Part shown: positions 8,720 through 17,016 of the stretch, piece after piece
Layout of the letters: each line of letters begins with the position of its first letter
Position numbering within the stretch: the stretch's first letter is position 1
Source: Candidatus Enterosoma merdigallinarum
Lineage (GTDB): Bacteria > Bacillota_I > Bacilli_A > RFN20 > CAG-288
Direction: 5' to 3'
Assembly: GCA_018714385.1 (NCBI GenBank)
Contig: DVNL01000002.1
Location: 91,619-155,618 of the forward strand
Length of the DNA: 64,000 nucleotides
Made by a program: the position numbers and the translations under genes
Notes under the pieces: model-generated
What the model was told of the DNA's origin: nothing
The model's database searches: none
The model's input: only the letters and a program-made list of their open reading frames with translations

Positions 8720-8805
8720 AGTCTCGGATCATTAAGACTGGCCAGGATTTCTCCAGCATGTTGGCCAGTCGCTTTTTCGATAAAAGCGTCCTACTCCCTC
8801 GAAAA
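8720..8805 (-). ncRNA. Probable yybP-ykoY (manganese) riboswitch upstream of mntP
   Basis: On the minus strand the leader begins just after a TGATAGAAT -10 box and contains GGGAGTAG, the loop motif of this riboswitch class. Two perfect stems follow: CGCTTTT/AAAAGCG and GACTGGCCA/TGGCCAGTC. Then comes CCGAGACT, close to the second conserved loop. The mntP gene follows, a known target of this class. The first loop has GGGAG rather than GGGGAG and I could not align it, so this is probable, not proven. Confidence 0.65.
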
Positions 8806-8809
8806 AGCA

Positions 8810-8818
8810 TTCTATCAC
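8810..8818 (-). promoter_or_regulatory. Extended -10 promoter of the mntP leader
   Basis: TGATAGAAT (TGn plus TAGAAT) lies about 10 nt before the GGGAGTAG motif of the riboswitch. Confidence 0.5.
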
Positions 8819-8856
8819 CGGTGAGGAAGAAAAGACAGAAAAAATCGCCGGATGCC

Positions 8857-8899
8857 ACAGCCGAACGGCAGCCCACAAAGAATGGCTGCCGAACGGCTA
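8857..8899. terminator. Long inverted repeat, possible terminator of the lysine ABC operon
   Basis: AGCCGAACGGCAGCC and GGCTGCCGAACGGCT are arms around a 10-nt loop, pairing except for a 2-bp internal mismatch. It lies just after the ATPase stop at 8916 on the minus strand. A run of six T follows only after another 15 nt, so it is not a textbook terminator. Confidence 0.45.
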
Positions 8900-8915
8900 G
8901 AACATACGGAAAATA

Positions 8916-9656
8916 TCAGTGGACGTGAGACAGGAACGCTTTTGCCCGATCCGTCTTGGGATGGTTGAAGAAGTCTTCCGGCGTTCCTTCTTCGGCGATC
9001 TGGCCGCGGTCGAAGAAGACGACGCGCGTGGAGACGTTCCGTGCGAAGGAAAGCTCATGCGTGACGACGACCATCGTCATGCCGTTTTTGGCCAAGGCCT
9101 GTATGACCTTGAGGACCTCGCCGATCATCTCCGGGTCCAGGGCGGAAGTGGGTTCGTCGAAGAGCATGATGTCGGGATCCATGACCAAGGCCCTGGCGAT
9201 GGCGACGCGTTGTTTCTGCCCTCCCGACAAAGTCCGGGGCATGTGGGTCGCAAAAGAAGCCATACCCACCTTTTCAAGGGCATCCATCGCTCGTCTCTTG
9301 GCCTCTTCCTTGCTCCTTTTGAGGACCTTTCTCTGGGCATAGAGACAATTCTTGAGGACATCCATGTTCTCGAAGAGGTTGAATTGCTGGAAGACCATCC
9401 CCATCCGGGCGCGGACCTTGTTGATGTCGCATCCTCTCGCCAGGATATTTTCACCCTCGAAAAGGATCTCGCCCTCGTCCGGACGCTCGAGGAGGTTGAG
9501 ACAGCGGAGGAAGGTGGACTTGCCTCCGCCGGAAGAGCCGATGACGGAGACGACGTCGCCCTTTTGGACATCCAGGGAGATTCCCTTCAATACCGGTACG
9601 CCCTCGTAGCTTTTCTTGAGGGAACGAACCTGCAACAGAATTTCTCTCTCACTCAT
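8916..9656 (-). CDS. Amino-acid ABC transporter ATP-binding protein (probably lysine)
   Basis: This is the cytoplasmic ATPase of a polar amino-acid importer of the GlnQ/HisP class. In 246 residues it has Walker [10 protein letters not shown] (near 37-45), the Q-loop [12 protein letters not shown], signature [15 protein letters not shown], Walker [15 protein letters not shown] and the H-loop VVTHEL. It overlaps the upstream permease gene by 8 nt (ATGAGTGA) and has AAAGGAG before its ATG. The lysine riboswitch ahead of the operon implies lysine as the cargo. Identity as an amino-acid transporter ATPase is secure; the substrate is inferred from regulation. Confidence 0.93.
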   Translation of the reverse strand: MSEREILLQVRSLKKSYEGVPVLKGISLDVQKGDVVSVIGSSGGGKSTFLRCLNLLERPDEGEILFEGENILARGCDINKVRARMGMVFQQFNLFENMDVLKNCLYAQRKVLKRSKEEAKRRAMDALEKVGMASFATHMPRTLSGGQKQRVAIARALVMDPDIMLFDEPTSALDPEMIGEVLKVIQALAKNGMTMVVVTHELSFARNVSTRVVFFDRGQIAEEGTPEDFFNHPKTDRAKAFLSHVH

Positions 9657-11409
9657 CTTTCTCTCCTTTCAGACCATCGATCAAGATCGTCTTTCTCTGT
9701 GCGTCCCGATGTCTTGCGATCGCCTTGGAAAGCCTTCCCTTACGGAAGCCGAGCCAATTGACCTGGTCCGGGAAGGACAGACGGTTGGAAAGAATCTTCA
9801 GGATGGCGGAGAAGAAAAGGACCAGGACGAGATAGATGACGCAGATGATGACATAGCCCTCGATGCGGAAGTAATTCGTGTTGGTGGCGATGGAGGCCGT
9901 CATGTAAAGCTCGGTCAGGCCGATCACGTTCAAGACGGAGGAATCCTTGATGTTGACGACCAGTTCGTTGCCGATGGTGGGAAGGACGTTCCGGATCGCC
10001 TGGGGAAGGACGACGCCATAGAGCGTGCGCGTCTTGGAAAGCCCCAGGGACCTCGCCGCCTCGGATTGCCCCTTGTCCACGCCGTTGAGGCCGGACTTGA
10101 TGTTCTCCGTCATGTAGGCGCCCGTGTTGATGCAGATGACGATCAGGCCGCAGAGCATATAGCCGTTGAAGATGCGTCCGATGTCTCCGGATGGGGAGAG
10201 ATTGGTCCAGATGATGCCGATCGCCGGTCCCAAGAGGAAGAAGATCATCGCCTGGATCATCATCGGCGTGGCACGGAAGAAGGTTTCGTAGGCCCAGGCA
10301 AGGGACTTGGCGACAGCCTTTCCGGATTTGGCGAAGACATTGTCCTCCTTCTCGATCCGGAGGTTGCGGACTTGGCTGACGAAGATGCCGATGACAAGGC
10401 CGACGATCGTTCCCACGACGGCAAGGATGAGCGTGTTGAGCGTTCCGTAACCGAATTCGACCCAGTAGTTTTCGAGAAGATAGAGGATATGGTTTCCGCT
10501 CTCGTCCTCTCCTTCCATGTTCTGAAGGACCTTCGACCGTTCCAGGGCGGCATCCATGAAGTTTTTCCTGTCTTCGTCGTCCAGCTTGGCCAAAGAGGCG
10601 TTCAACTGTGCGAGGATTCCGTCCCGGTCGTCCTTGGCGATGCCGATGGAGACGGAAAGCTGCTGGAGGAAGGAGGAATCGACCTTCGTCTCGTCGACCG
10701 TGTACATCGCAAGGCTGGGATAGGCGTCCATCATGGCCATGGCGACGGGATATTCGCAGATGACCGCATCGGCCAGGTTCTGCGAGACGTTCATGAAGGA
10801 CATCGGGTAGTCCTCCGTCGGATTGACGTAGGTCGCCCCGTAGTTCTCCGCCCAGTCCTTGGCGATTTCGTCTTCGACCGTGCCAAGCTGGGTGACGAAA
10901 CGGATGCCTTCGCTTTCGGTGGGGTCGAAGTCGTCTGAGAAGCGCTCATCGTCCTTGCGGGCGATCAGGACCAGCTCCGAGGTGTAATAGGGATCGGTGA
11001 AATCGATGGACTGCCTTCTCTCGGCCGTGTCGGACATACCAGCGATGACGGCGTTGATCGTCCCCGACTGCAAAGACGGGACGAGACTGTCCCAGTCCAG
11101 CTTGTAGATTTCCAACTGCCATCCGTTGTCTTCCGCCAGGAATCTGGCGATCTGCACGTCATAGCCGCCGGCATATTGGCCGACCTGGCCGGAAATGGGG
11201 TAGTTATATTCCGGGTCGTTTGTCGTCTCCGTCCAGTTGAAGGAAGGGTAGTTGGCTTCCATCCCGATCTTCAGGACGAATCCTTCCTTCGGGGCGGAAA
11301 GAGATCTTTCGATCAGCGGTTTCTCGAGACGGGAGAGACCGAAGAAGGAAAGAAGCATCGGCAAAAAGAGGGAGACAAAAGCGATGAGGAAATGCTTTCT
11401 TCTTATCAT
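9649..11409 (-). CDS. Fused substrate-binding/permease protein of an amino-acid ABC importer (probably lysine)
   Basis: Binding protein and permease are fused in one chain of 586 residues, as in GlnP-type importers. An N-terminal signal anchor ([24 protein letters not shown]) leads into a family 3 solute-binding domain, about residues 45-310. Typical segments there are [48 protein letters not shown] and a later [13 protein letters not shown]. The membrane domain (about 330-560) has the permease EAA-type loop [27 protein letters not shown]. The tracked ORF begins upstream within the riboswitch terminator; the ATG at 11409 is preferred, after AAAGGA. It is the first gene of a two-gene operon behind a lysine riboswitch. 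Confidence 0.92.
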   Translation of the reverse strand: MIRRKHFLIAFVSLFLPMLLSFFGLSRLEKPLIERSLSAPKEGFVLKIGMEANYPSFNWTETTNDPEYNYPISGQVGQYAGGYDVQIARFLAEDNGWQLEIYKLDWDSLVPSLQSGTINAVIAGMSDTAERRQSIDFTDPYYTSELVLIARKDDERFSDDFDPTESEGIRFVTQLGTVEDEIAKDWAENYGATYVNPTEDYPMSFMNVSQNLADAVICEYPVAMAMMDAYPSLAMYTVDETKVDSSFLQQLSVSIGIAKDDRDGILAQLNASLAKLDDEDRKNFMDAALERSKVLQNMEGEDESGNHILYLLENYWVEFGYGTLNTLILAVVGTIVGLVIGIFVSQVRNLRIEKEDNVFAKSGKAVAKSLAWAYETFFRATPMMIQAMIFFLLGPAIGIIWTNLSPSGDIGRIFNGYMLCGLIVICINTGAYMTENIKSGLNGVDKGQSEAARSLGLSKTRTLYGVVLPQAIRNVLPTIGNELVVNIKDSSVLNVIGLTELYMTASIATNTNYFRIEGYVIICVIYLVLVLFFSAILKILSNRLSFPDQVNWLGFRKGRLSKAIARHRDAQRKTILIDGLKGEKDE

Positions 11410-11426
11410 AAGAGGGTCCTTTCTGT

Positions 11427-11454
11427 AAAAAAGCTGCATCGCCCTCGATGCAGC
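11427..11454 (-). terminator. Riboswitch-controlled intrinsic terminator
   Basis: GCTGCATCG-agg-GCGATGCAGC is followed by TTTTTT, between the lysine aptamer and the transporter gene. It is the expression platform that would stop transcription when lysine is bound. Confidence 0.85.
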
Positions 11455-11480
11455 CCCTGTTTCATGGAAAGGACAGACAT

Positions 11481-11646
11481 CGATAGCGCCAATGCCGGTC
11501 TCTTCCGGCAAAGAGTCCATTGGAATCTTGTTTCCATGGCCCAATCCCTTCGGATGCCTCCTCAGGGTTTCGGCGGCTTATCCTTTCGCCGGACCTATCG
11601 GGTGCCCCCAGTCCCGGCTACTCTTCATCGCCGCGCCTCTATCTCG
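11481..11646 (-). ncRNA. Lysine riboswitch (L box) aptamer
   Basis: On the minus strand I see AGATAGAGGCGCG, then ATGAAGAGTAGCC, then GGCGAAAGGATAAGCCGCCGAAA, in the order and spacing of the lysine riboswitch core. The closing helix pairs GATAG with CTATC before CGATGTC. The five-arm core fits in about 165 nt. A terminator hairpin follows, then the transporter start codon. It controls the amino-acid importer and makes lysine its likely cargo. Confidence 0.92.
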
Positions 11647-11666
11647 AACAGTTTTTCTACAGCTAA

Positions 11667-11695
11667 AATATACGTGCACGAAAACGGATTGTCAA
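11667..11695 (-). promoter_or_regulatory. Promoter of the lysine riboswitch/ABC operon
   Basis: TTGACA and TATATT on the minus strand are separated by exactly 17 nt, about 20 nt before the riboswitch core. It is among the strongest promoters in the window. Confidence 0.85.
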
Positions 11696-11768
11696 CATGG
11701 TCAAGACATCGATAGGAAAAGGCAAGAATCTTCTTGAGGAGGAAGAGGGACGCAGAAGGGACGGCCTG

Positions 11769-13139
11769 TCACATTCCGGATTCGGGATTTTCTTGGCTTG
11801 TGGCGTCAAACGTCCTGTCTCCGTCGCGTATCTCGACGAAGAAGTCCTTGAGGACGAGGATGATCGCAACAAGATAAAGGATGGCGCCGAAGCGGAATGA
11901 AAGCGCCTTCGTGCCGTCTTCGATCGTGCCGTCCTGGGGGACGACGTTGAAGAACGGGACGTTCCAGAGATAGACCATGTAGCCGATCATCGAGTTGAGG
12001 ATCGCCAGGATGGCGACATAGAATCGCCGAGGGTTGAGGAAGACGTAGACGATGACGAGGACATCGGCGAGATAGAAGTACCTCTCGTGCATATGGGGAA
12101 GGAAATAGGGCATCGTCATCATGAAGACGAGGAAAAGCTTCACGATGCCTTTCTCGTCGTAATCCGTTTTCTTTCTCTGGAAAAAGAAGATGAGCGTGCC
12201 GTTTGCGATGGCGGCAAGGAAGAGGGCGAAGATGGAGATGAAAGTCTCGTCCTTGAAGTTCGTGAAGATCAAGGCATAGAACGTCCCGGCGTTGAGCGTC
12301 ACTTGAGAATAGCCGTGCACGGTCTGGTTGAAATAGACCAGCAGGATCTCCTTGAATCGGACGAGGAAATCGCCTCCGGCAGCAAGAGAGGCGGGAAGAG
12401 CGACGATGACATAGACCAGAGGGATATAGAGAAGATAGCGGAGCTTCACCTGTCTTTTCAGCCACAGAACCAGGACGACGGGAAGGACAAAGATGGCTTG
12501 CAATTTAAAGCAGAAGCTCAATCCGTAAAAAATGAAGGCAAGATGTTTCCTCTCGGAAAGCAGATAATAAATGAACCCTACGATAAAGAAAGCATAGATG
12601 GCATCGCACTGACCCCAGAGAGCGGAGTTGAGGAAAATCGTCAGGCCGAAAACGATAAGGGTATAGCCCATGACACCTTTCAGCCGGGATCCGGTCAAGC
12701 GTTTCACGAGCAGATAGACATAGATGGCGATGCCGAAGTCGAACAGGCACGATACTGTCTTGATACCCCAAAGCACGGGGTCGATCTGGATGGGGCCGAC
12801 CTCAAAGACTTCACCGGGAACGAAGCCGAAAAGGCTGATGAGATACAGGAAATAGTTGTAGGCGGGCGTATAGTCTCCGAATTGGCTTCCCAAGGCGGAA
12901 GCACCGTTCTCGTATATGTTCTTATACCAAGGCTGCAAGAAAGCCGTATAGTCTCCTCTAACGCATGGGAAGAGGAGAATGCGCATTGCGATGCCCAATG
13001 CCGTGACGATGACAAAGTAGATAAGGAGATCGTGCTTGTGGAACCAACCGAAAAAACCGCCTTCCTCTCTTTTCAGGACGCCGTTGCCGTGGAGGCCTTT
13101 CGTCAGGATGCTCTTCGAGTCGGAGGTTTTCTCTTTCAT
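11769..13139 (-). CDS. GT-C-like membrane glycosyltransferase (polyprenyl-sugar dependent)
   Basis: This is a polytopic protein of about 456 residues with roughly ten membrane segments. After the first segment it has an extracytoplasmic loop, VRGDYTAFLQPWYKNIYENGASALGSQFGDYTPAYNYFLYL. Its acidic motif (GDY...) and FGDYTPAY resemble ALG6/ALG8-type and related GT-C mannosyl- or glucosyltransferases. HMHERYFYLADV near residue 350 is another typical feature. These enzymes move sugars from lipid carriers to acceptors outside the membrane; acceptor and sugar cannot be told from sequence. The tracked ORF reads through the -10 box, so I start at the ATG at 13139. TATAAT lies 15 nt upstream of it. Single gene. 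Confidence 0.65.
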   Translation of the reverse strand: MKEKTSDSKSILTKGLHGNGVLKREEGGFFGWFHKHDLLIYFVIVTALGIAMRILLFPCVRGDYTAFLQPWYKNIYENGASALGSQFGDYTPAYNYFLYLISLFGFVPGEVFEVGPIQIDPVLWGIKTVSCLFDFGIAIYVYLLVKRLTGSRLKGVMGYTLIVFGLTIFLNSALWGQCDAIYAFFIVGFIYYLLSERKHLAFIFYGLSFCFKLQAIFVLPVVLVLWLKRQVKLRYLLYIPLVYVIVALPASLAAGGDFLVRFKEILLVYFNQTVHGYSQVTLNAGTFYALIFTNFKDETFISIFALFLAAIANGTLIFFFQRKKTDYDEKGIVKLFLVFMMTMPYFLPHMHERYFYLADVLVIVYVFLNPRRFYVAILAILNSMIGYMVYLWNVPFFNVVPQDGTIEDGTKALSFRFGAILYLVAIILVLKDFFVEIRDGDRTFDATSQENPESGM

Positions 13140-13154
13140 GTTTCCAATGCTTCC

Positions 13155-13160
13155 ATTATA
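13155..13160 (-). promoter_or_regulatory. -10 box of the glycosyltransferase gene
   Basis: TATAAT on the minus strand, 15 nt before the chosen ATG. The expected leader is only about 8-9 nt and contains GGA. Confidence 0.5.
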
Positions 13161-13222
13161 AGCCACTTTTTCCTGTCGCCAAAGAAGAAAAGAAAGATGG
13201 GACCACCATCAGAGGAAGGACT

Positions 13223-13228
13223 TATAAT
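13223..13228 (+). promoter_or_regulatory. -10 box 6 nt before ATG (leaderless)
   Basis: TATAAT, then 6 nt (ggatgt), then the ATG at 13235. It is divergent from the glycosyltransferase promoter about 65 nt away. Confidence 0.55.
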
Positions 13229-13234
13229 GGATGT

Positions 13235-13882
13235 ATGGACTATGACATTTATGAAGTCCCCTATCGGTATATTTTTGATAAAGTGCCTGTGGGAGACATT
13301 CTTTCCCTGGAATATGTTTCCGGAGTCGAGAAAGAACTGCTCTCCCATCCGACCTACAGGGCCTTTGTCGAGGACAAGGTCGCCCTTCGTCATTCGTTAG
13401 AACGACAATATAGAGAGTCATTCGAAAAGAGGAACACTGGTCGCACCGGATTCCGTGCCTTCATATACGATCTCTATACCGACAGGAATCCCAGAGAGAG
13501 TTTTCCTTTCTTCCAAAAAGAAATCGATGCCATCATGCCTCGCCTCACGGAACTTTTCGAAAAGAAATATGCCGGCATCGAAGAGACTCTGTCGGCCTAT
13601 CTCTATGACAAGACGACCTTGATTCAGTCTCTCCTAAAAGGGTTGGATCTTTTCGATCACTATCTCAAGGCACGATTGAAGGGGCTTTTCTCGCTTTGCA
13701 ACGGCCAAGTCCTGATGCGTCTCGACCTCAGGCTGGACGACATCGTCAAGGAAAAGTTCATTCGGATCGTCCGAACCGATTCCTATTCAAACTGCTTCGG
13801 ATATGAGAATCCTGTGATATACGACAAAGGGAAAGAGGTTTTCGGCGCGCTGACGCATGAAGGCATTTATAGCATCGACTAG
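13235..13882 (+). CDS. Hypothetical cytoplasmic protein
   Basis: I do not recognise this 215-residue protein. It has no signal peptide or membrane segment. It is rich in charged and aromatic residues (MDYDIYEVPYRYIFDKVP at the start) and seems largely helical up to about residue 165. The C-terminal part reads LRLDDIVKEKFIRIVRTDSYSNCFGYENPVIYDKGKEVFGALTHEGIYSID and looks like a compact alpha/beta end. The TATAAT-N6-ATG arrangement supports it as an expressed, leaderless gene. No neighbour suggests a role. Confidence 0.6.
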   Translation: MDYDIYEVPYRYIFDKVPVGDILSLEYVSGVEKELLSHPTYRAFVEDKVALRHSLERQYRESFEKRNTGRTGFRAFIYDLYTDRNPRESFPFFQKEIDAIMPRLTELFEKKYAGIEETLSAYLYDKTTLIQSLLKGLDLFDHYLKARLKGLFSLCNGQVLMRLDLRLDDIVKEKFIRIVRTDSYSNCFGYENPVIYDKGKEVFGALTHEGIYSID

Positions 13883-13965
13883 ATTTTTAACGGATATCTT
13901 GAATTTTCAAAATAAGACGATTCCAAAAATAAACAAACATGTTTTTTTCATAGAAACCTCTTCCT

Positions 13966-13993
13966 TGTCCTTTTTCAGACACTATGCTATTCT
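13966..13993 (+). promoter_or_regulatory. Promoter of the small InlB-repeat-like protein gene
   Basis: TTGTCC and extended TGC-TATTCT are separated by 17 nt, about 28 nt before the ATG at 14022. Confidence 0.45.
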
Positions 13994-14021
13994 CTCCAAA
14001 GAGTCTTGAAGGCAGTCCTTT

Positions 14022-14459
14022 ATGAAACGGCATTTTTACTTGACCTTGCTTTCCTCCTTGATGATCCTGACGCCCTGCCTGGAATCCCAGGAGCCTGTTT
14101 TTGAAGCCCGCGAGGTGGAAAAGCAAGAGCAGGAGGAAAAGAAGAAGGCCAAGGAAAAGGAGCAGAAGGAGGAGGACGAAAAAGCAGTCCGGTCCCGTCG
14201 TCGAGAGGAAGAAGAAAAGAAGAAGGAAAAGGAATTCCACAACCATTTCGACGTCACCTTTGTCAATTATGACGGGACTCTCCTCTACCACCAAGTCGTT
14301 CCTCTCGGGGAGGATGCCTGCTACCACGGAAAGATGCCGACACGTCCGGACGAGGATGGTTTTTCTTTTCTTTTCGTCGGCTGGGACAAGCCTCTGGAAA
14401 ACATTCAATGCGATATGGTCTTCACGGCTCAGTATCATCGGCGGGTCGCACCGCATTGA
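14022..14459 (+). CDS. Small exported protein with charged coiled coil and InlB-type repeat
   Basis: 145 residues in three parts. Residues 1-20 are a signal-like segment, MKRHFYLTLLSSLMILTPC, whose Cys19 could be lipidated although Pro at -1 is unusual. Residues 25-72 are an almost pure Glu/Lys/Arg helix, likely a spacer or coiled coil. Residues 73-140 match a Listeria-Bacteroides (Flg_new/InlB B) repeat: DVTFVNYDGTLLYHQVVPLGED...PTRPDEDGFSFLFVGWDKPLENIQCDMVFTAQY. Such repeats are found on surface proteins of gut bacteria. The function is unknown. It sits at the edge of the AT-rich island but has normal GC. Confidence 0.6.
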   Translation: MKRHFYLTLLSSLMILTPCLESQEPVFEAREVEKQEQEEKKKAKEKEQKEEDEKAVRSRRREEEEKKKEKEFHNHFDVTFVNYDGTLLYHQVVPLGEDACYHGKMPTRPDEDGFSFLFVGWDKPLENIQCDMVFTAQYHRRVAPH

Positions 14460-14706
14460 TGCAATTACAAATAGGAATTAATAGAAAATTGAGTTCTATC
14501 CAATTTTTATTTACTAGTGAAACGCATTAAACAAAAAAAGCACGATATTTGCGCAGATATCGTTCATTTCAGCATCATTGCGTTATATCAAAATGTTGGT
14601 TATATATTGTGATTGGAAACGCCTTAAACGCCCTCGAAATTGGAAAGCGAACGTCTTTAATGCCTATTATCTCTTATATGGCGGTGGTCCTTACATGAAT
14701 CTCAGC

Positions 14707-15609
14707 CTACTTCCTATTTCTTTTTCCTGTGTTGTTTGAGCCTCTAACCTCTTCGTGATAGAAATAATCAACAATTACTGGATGGCCTTTTTTGGCTCTT
14801 CCATATGGTGTTTCGTTATCCACAAATGGACAATCGTTGTCTTTGGCTAATTGCTCAGCCTCTTTTTCTAATTCTTCAAAGTAGCTCCTGTCTTTTTTCT
14901 TATATATCTTTTCGTATAAAGGATACAAATCAAGGTGGTTTTCCTTGATATAATCCATTATTTTCCCTTTGAATCCACCTCTAAGGTTAAGGTTTTCAAG
15001 CCATATCAAATCGCATTGATCTTTAACCAATTCGAATATCTTCTTGAAGTCCGTGATGCCTGGGAATACTGGCGAAATGAAGCATACCGTCCTAATCCCA
15101 GCATCATACACTTCTTTCATTGCTTTAATTTTTCTTTCTATTGAAACGGAATCGTCCATGTCGCTTCTGAAGCCTTCGTCTAAGGTGTTAATTGACCAAG
15201 AAACCGTGACTTTGTCGAATTTCTTTAATAAATCCAAATCCCTAACTACCAAATCAGATTTCGTGCATATCAACAATTCTGCGTCAACGCCCACCAATTG
15301 TTCCAATAGTTTTCTAGTGTTCTTGTATTTGGCTTCTTCTGGCAGATACCCATCGGTCACGGTCCCAATGATGATATGCTCGCCTTTGAATTTATCTAGA
15401 TTCTTGATTGGCTCCCAGTTTTTGACATCCAAAAACGTTCCCCATTCTTCAGTGTGGCCTGTGAATCTTTTCATGAATGAGGCATAGCAGTATTTGCAGC
15501 CATGGGTGCATCCGACATAAGGGTTGACGCAATATCCGCCTATAGGGGCGTTGGATTTGGTCATTACGTCTTTGACTTGGATTTGCTTGATGATTACGTT
15601 CTTATTCAT
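14707..15609 (-). CDS. Radical SAM protein, SPL-like (radical SAM pair, larger member)
   Basis: 300 residues. The iron-sulfur motif CTHGCKYCYA (C-x3-C-x2-C) near residues 34-42 shows a radical SAM enzyme. The layout, with GGYCVNPYVGCTHGCKYCYAS and IGTVTDGYLPEEAKY, is that of the spore-photoproduct-lyase-like group. The substrate is unknown. Its start overlaps the marR stop by 8 nt. The MarR plus two radical SAM genes arrangement matches, from memory, a set that NCBI names a radical SAM mobile pair system. The gene is AT-richer than its surroundings, which suggests transfer. Confidence 0.8.
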   Translation of the reverse strand: MNKNVIIKQIQVKDVMTKSNAPIGGYCVNPYVGCTHGCKYCYASFMKRFTGHTEEWGTFLDVKNWEPIKNLDKFKGEHIIIGTVTDGYLPEEAKYKNTRKLLEQLVGVDAELLICTKSDLVVRDLDLLKKFDKVTVSWSINTLDEGFRSDMDDSVSIERKIKAMKEVYDAGIRTVCFISPVFPGITDFKKIFELVKDQCDLIWLENLNLRGGFKGKIMDYIKENHLDLYPLYEKIYKKKDRSYFEELEKEAEQLAKDNDCPFVDNETPYGRAKKGHPVIVDYFYHEEVRGSNNTGKRNRK

Positions 15610-16033
15610 CTTTTAGATTTTCTTTTACTTTATTTAACAATCTATCTAACTCGCTTGCCTCTTCTTCACTAAGGCCTTTGTAGAAAATATCACCCATTCT
15701 TTTCGTGGCCCTGTTTATCTTGCTTTCAAGTGAAAGAGTCTTGTTGCTTAAGTAGATAATTAGACTCCTTTTGTCCTCCTTGGATTCCTCGACAATCAAA
15801 AGACCATCGTTCTTCATCCTCTCGACCATCGAGGACAATGTTGTTTTAGCCAGAGAAGTCCTTTTCGATAATTCGATCAAGGAGAGTTTCTCGTCTTTCC
15901 ATAAAGAAAATAGAATCCTCCCTTGCTGGCCGTTGAATTCGTATATTCCCTCTTCTTTTAGAATCTTGTTGAAAACCCTATCTTGAAGCTGCTTGATTTG
16001 AGAGATAAGGGTCCCGCCGTAATGCTTCTTCAT
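15602..16033 (-). CDS. MarR-family transcriptional regulator of the radical SAM pair
   Basis: A 143-residue dimeric DNA-binding protein. The winged helix is visible: GRILFSLWKDEKLSLIELSKRTSLAKTTLSSMVERMKNDGLLIVEESKEDKRSLIIYLSNKT, with the recognition helix near residues 62-77 and the wing Asp-Lys-Arg at about 88-90. It sits between the two radical SAM genes with overlapping ends (ATGA at 16030-16033; 8 nt at 15602-15609), so all three are co-translated. The likely target is the palindrome GTACTACATAGTAC over the operon promoter. Ligand unknown. Confidence 0.85.
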   Translation of the reverse strand: MKKHYGGTLISQIKQLQDRVFNKILKEEGIYEFNGQQGRILFSLWKDEKLSLIELSKRTSLAKTTLSSMVERMKNDGLLIVEESKEDKRSLIIYLSNKTLSLESKINRATKRMGDIFYKGLSEEEASELDRLLNKVKENLKDE

Positions 16034-16695
16034 TTCAATGCTTCCTCCATTTCTAAAGCGAGCTCTTGGATTGCGTTTTCTTCGCCCATGATTTTATGAA
16101 CGAGCTCTTCTTTGAAAAAAATCCTGCAGCCGTATTTTCTAGCGACATCCACCAAATGATCGACCCATTCCTTTTTGGTATCTATCTTGCCCTTGCATTT
16201 CCCGGTCTCTGTTCCGATGACTATCCATTGGATTCCCGATAAATCAATGTCGCCTAGATCCTCGAACAACGGCTCAAACGTGACGTGATAGTTCTTGCAT
16301 TTGATGTTTTCCCTTAATGCTTTCAATCTCCATAAATCCGATTTCGATGTGATGGTGACCCCCATCCAAGCATTATCGGGAATGTCGTCAAGCTTTATTT
16401 TATTTGGGGCTTTAGTCAAATATATCCCCACAGTTTTCGGAGATTCCCTCAATAATTCGAACGACTTATCAAGCCACTCCTTTTTCCATAGATACAAATC
16501 AGACATTCCCGTCAGAAAATATACTCCACCCTTTTTTAGTCTTTCCAATTTATGCAAATCCGCAATTGGCTTAGAGAAATCGTCCGTCAGGTGGAATCTA
16601 TTTGCCACCGCTTTGGCGTAGCAGTACCTGCAGTCGATGTTACAGCCGATGACCGCGTTGATGTTCTTAATCTTATCCTTAATGCTAATAACCAT
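16030..16695 (-). CDS. Radical SAM protein, DUF5131/Gp37-like (radical SAM pair, smaller member)
   Basis: 221 residues beginning MVISIKDKIKNINAVIGCNIDCRYCYAKAVANRF. The C-x3-C-x2-C cluster motif is at residues 18-25. Downstream segments KGGVYFLTGMSDLYLWKKEW, WMGVTITSKSDLWRLKAL, VTFEPLFEDLGDIDLSGIQWIVIGTETG resemble the phage Gp37/Gp68 (DUF5131) radical SAM group. It is the first gene of the three-gene operon, directly behind the palindromic operator and promoter. The reaction is unknown; pairing with an SPL-like enzyme suggests work on a nucleic acid or a shared substrate, which is speculation. Confidence 0.78.
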   Translation of the reverse strand: MVISIKDKIKNINAVIGCNIDCRYCYAKAVANRFHLTDDFSKPIADLHKLERLKKGGVYFLTGMSDLYLWKKEWLDKSFELLRESPKTVGIYLTKAPNKIKLDDIPDNAWMGVTITSKSDLWRLKALRENIKCKNYHVTFEPLFEDLGDIDLSGIQWIVIGTETGKCKGKIDTKKEWVDHLVDVARKYGCRIFFKEELVHKIMGEENAIQELALEMEEALK

Positions 16696-16711
16696 TCAAT
16701 CACCCAGATAA

Positions 16712-16740
16712 ATTGTACTACATAGTACTAGTTTTGCCTA
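16712..16740 (-). promoter_or_regulatory. Promoter and MarR operator of the radical SAM operon
   Basis: On the minus strand TAGGCA and TACAAT are separated by 17 nt. A perfect inverted repeat GTACTA-ca-TAGTAC (16715-16728) overlaps the -10 box and the spacer. It is placed so that bound MarR would block RNA polymerase. Confidence 0.7.
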
Positions 16741-16862
16741 CCATTTTGCCCTTAATTGTTCAGGGAAAGTTTAGAAAACATCCAAAAATTTGGTGACCAA
16801 CTTCCATATAACCACAAAAAAGGCCTTAACATCTTTCCCTAGAGGCCTATTAACAGGGTAAA

Positions 16863-16922
16863 GCATGTTCGTGTTTTTGATAGTCATTTCGTGCTTTTTA
16901 TTGCTAGTTCGTGCTTTTGATA
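16863..16922. repeat. Three tandem 20-bp direct repeats
   Basis: GCATGTTCGTGTTTTTGATA, GTCATTTCGTGCTTTTTATT and GCTAGTTCGTGCTTTTGATA lie end to end with an invariant core TTCGTG(C/T)TTTT. A 20-bp period is close to two helical turns, so the copies would sit on the same face of the DNA. They resemble iterons or a regulator array; no gene is tied to them. Confidence 0.7.
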
Positions 16923-17016
16923 AATTACCTGCTTTTAAACAGGCAAAGAAAAAAGTGCTACTTCTCCAAAAATTAAGCAATTTATGCCTGAAATAAGCGA
17001 AATAGCCCTATAAAAT

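Noticed and set aside
16863-16922. CRISPR array
   Set aside because: The repeats are contiguous with no spacers, and there are no cas genes nearby.
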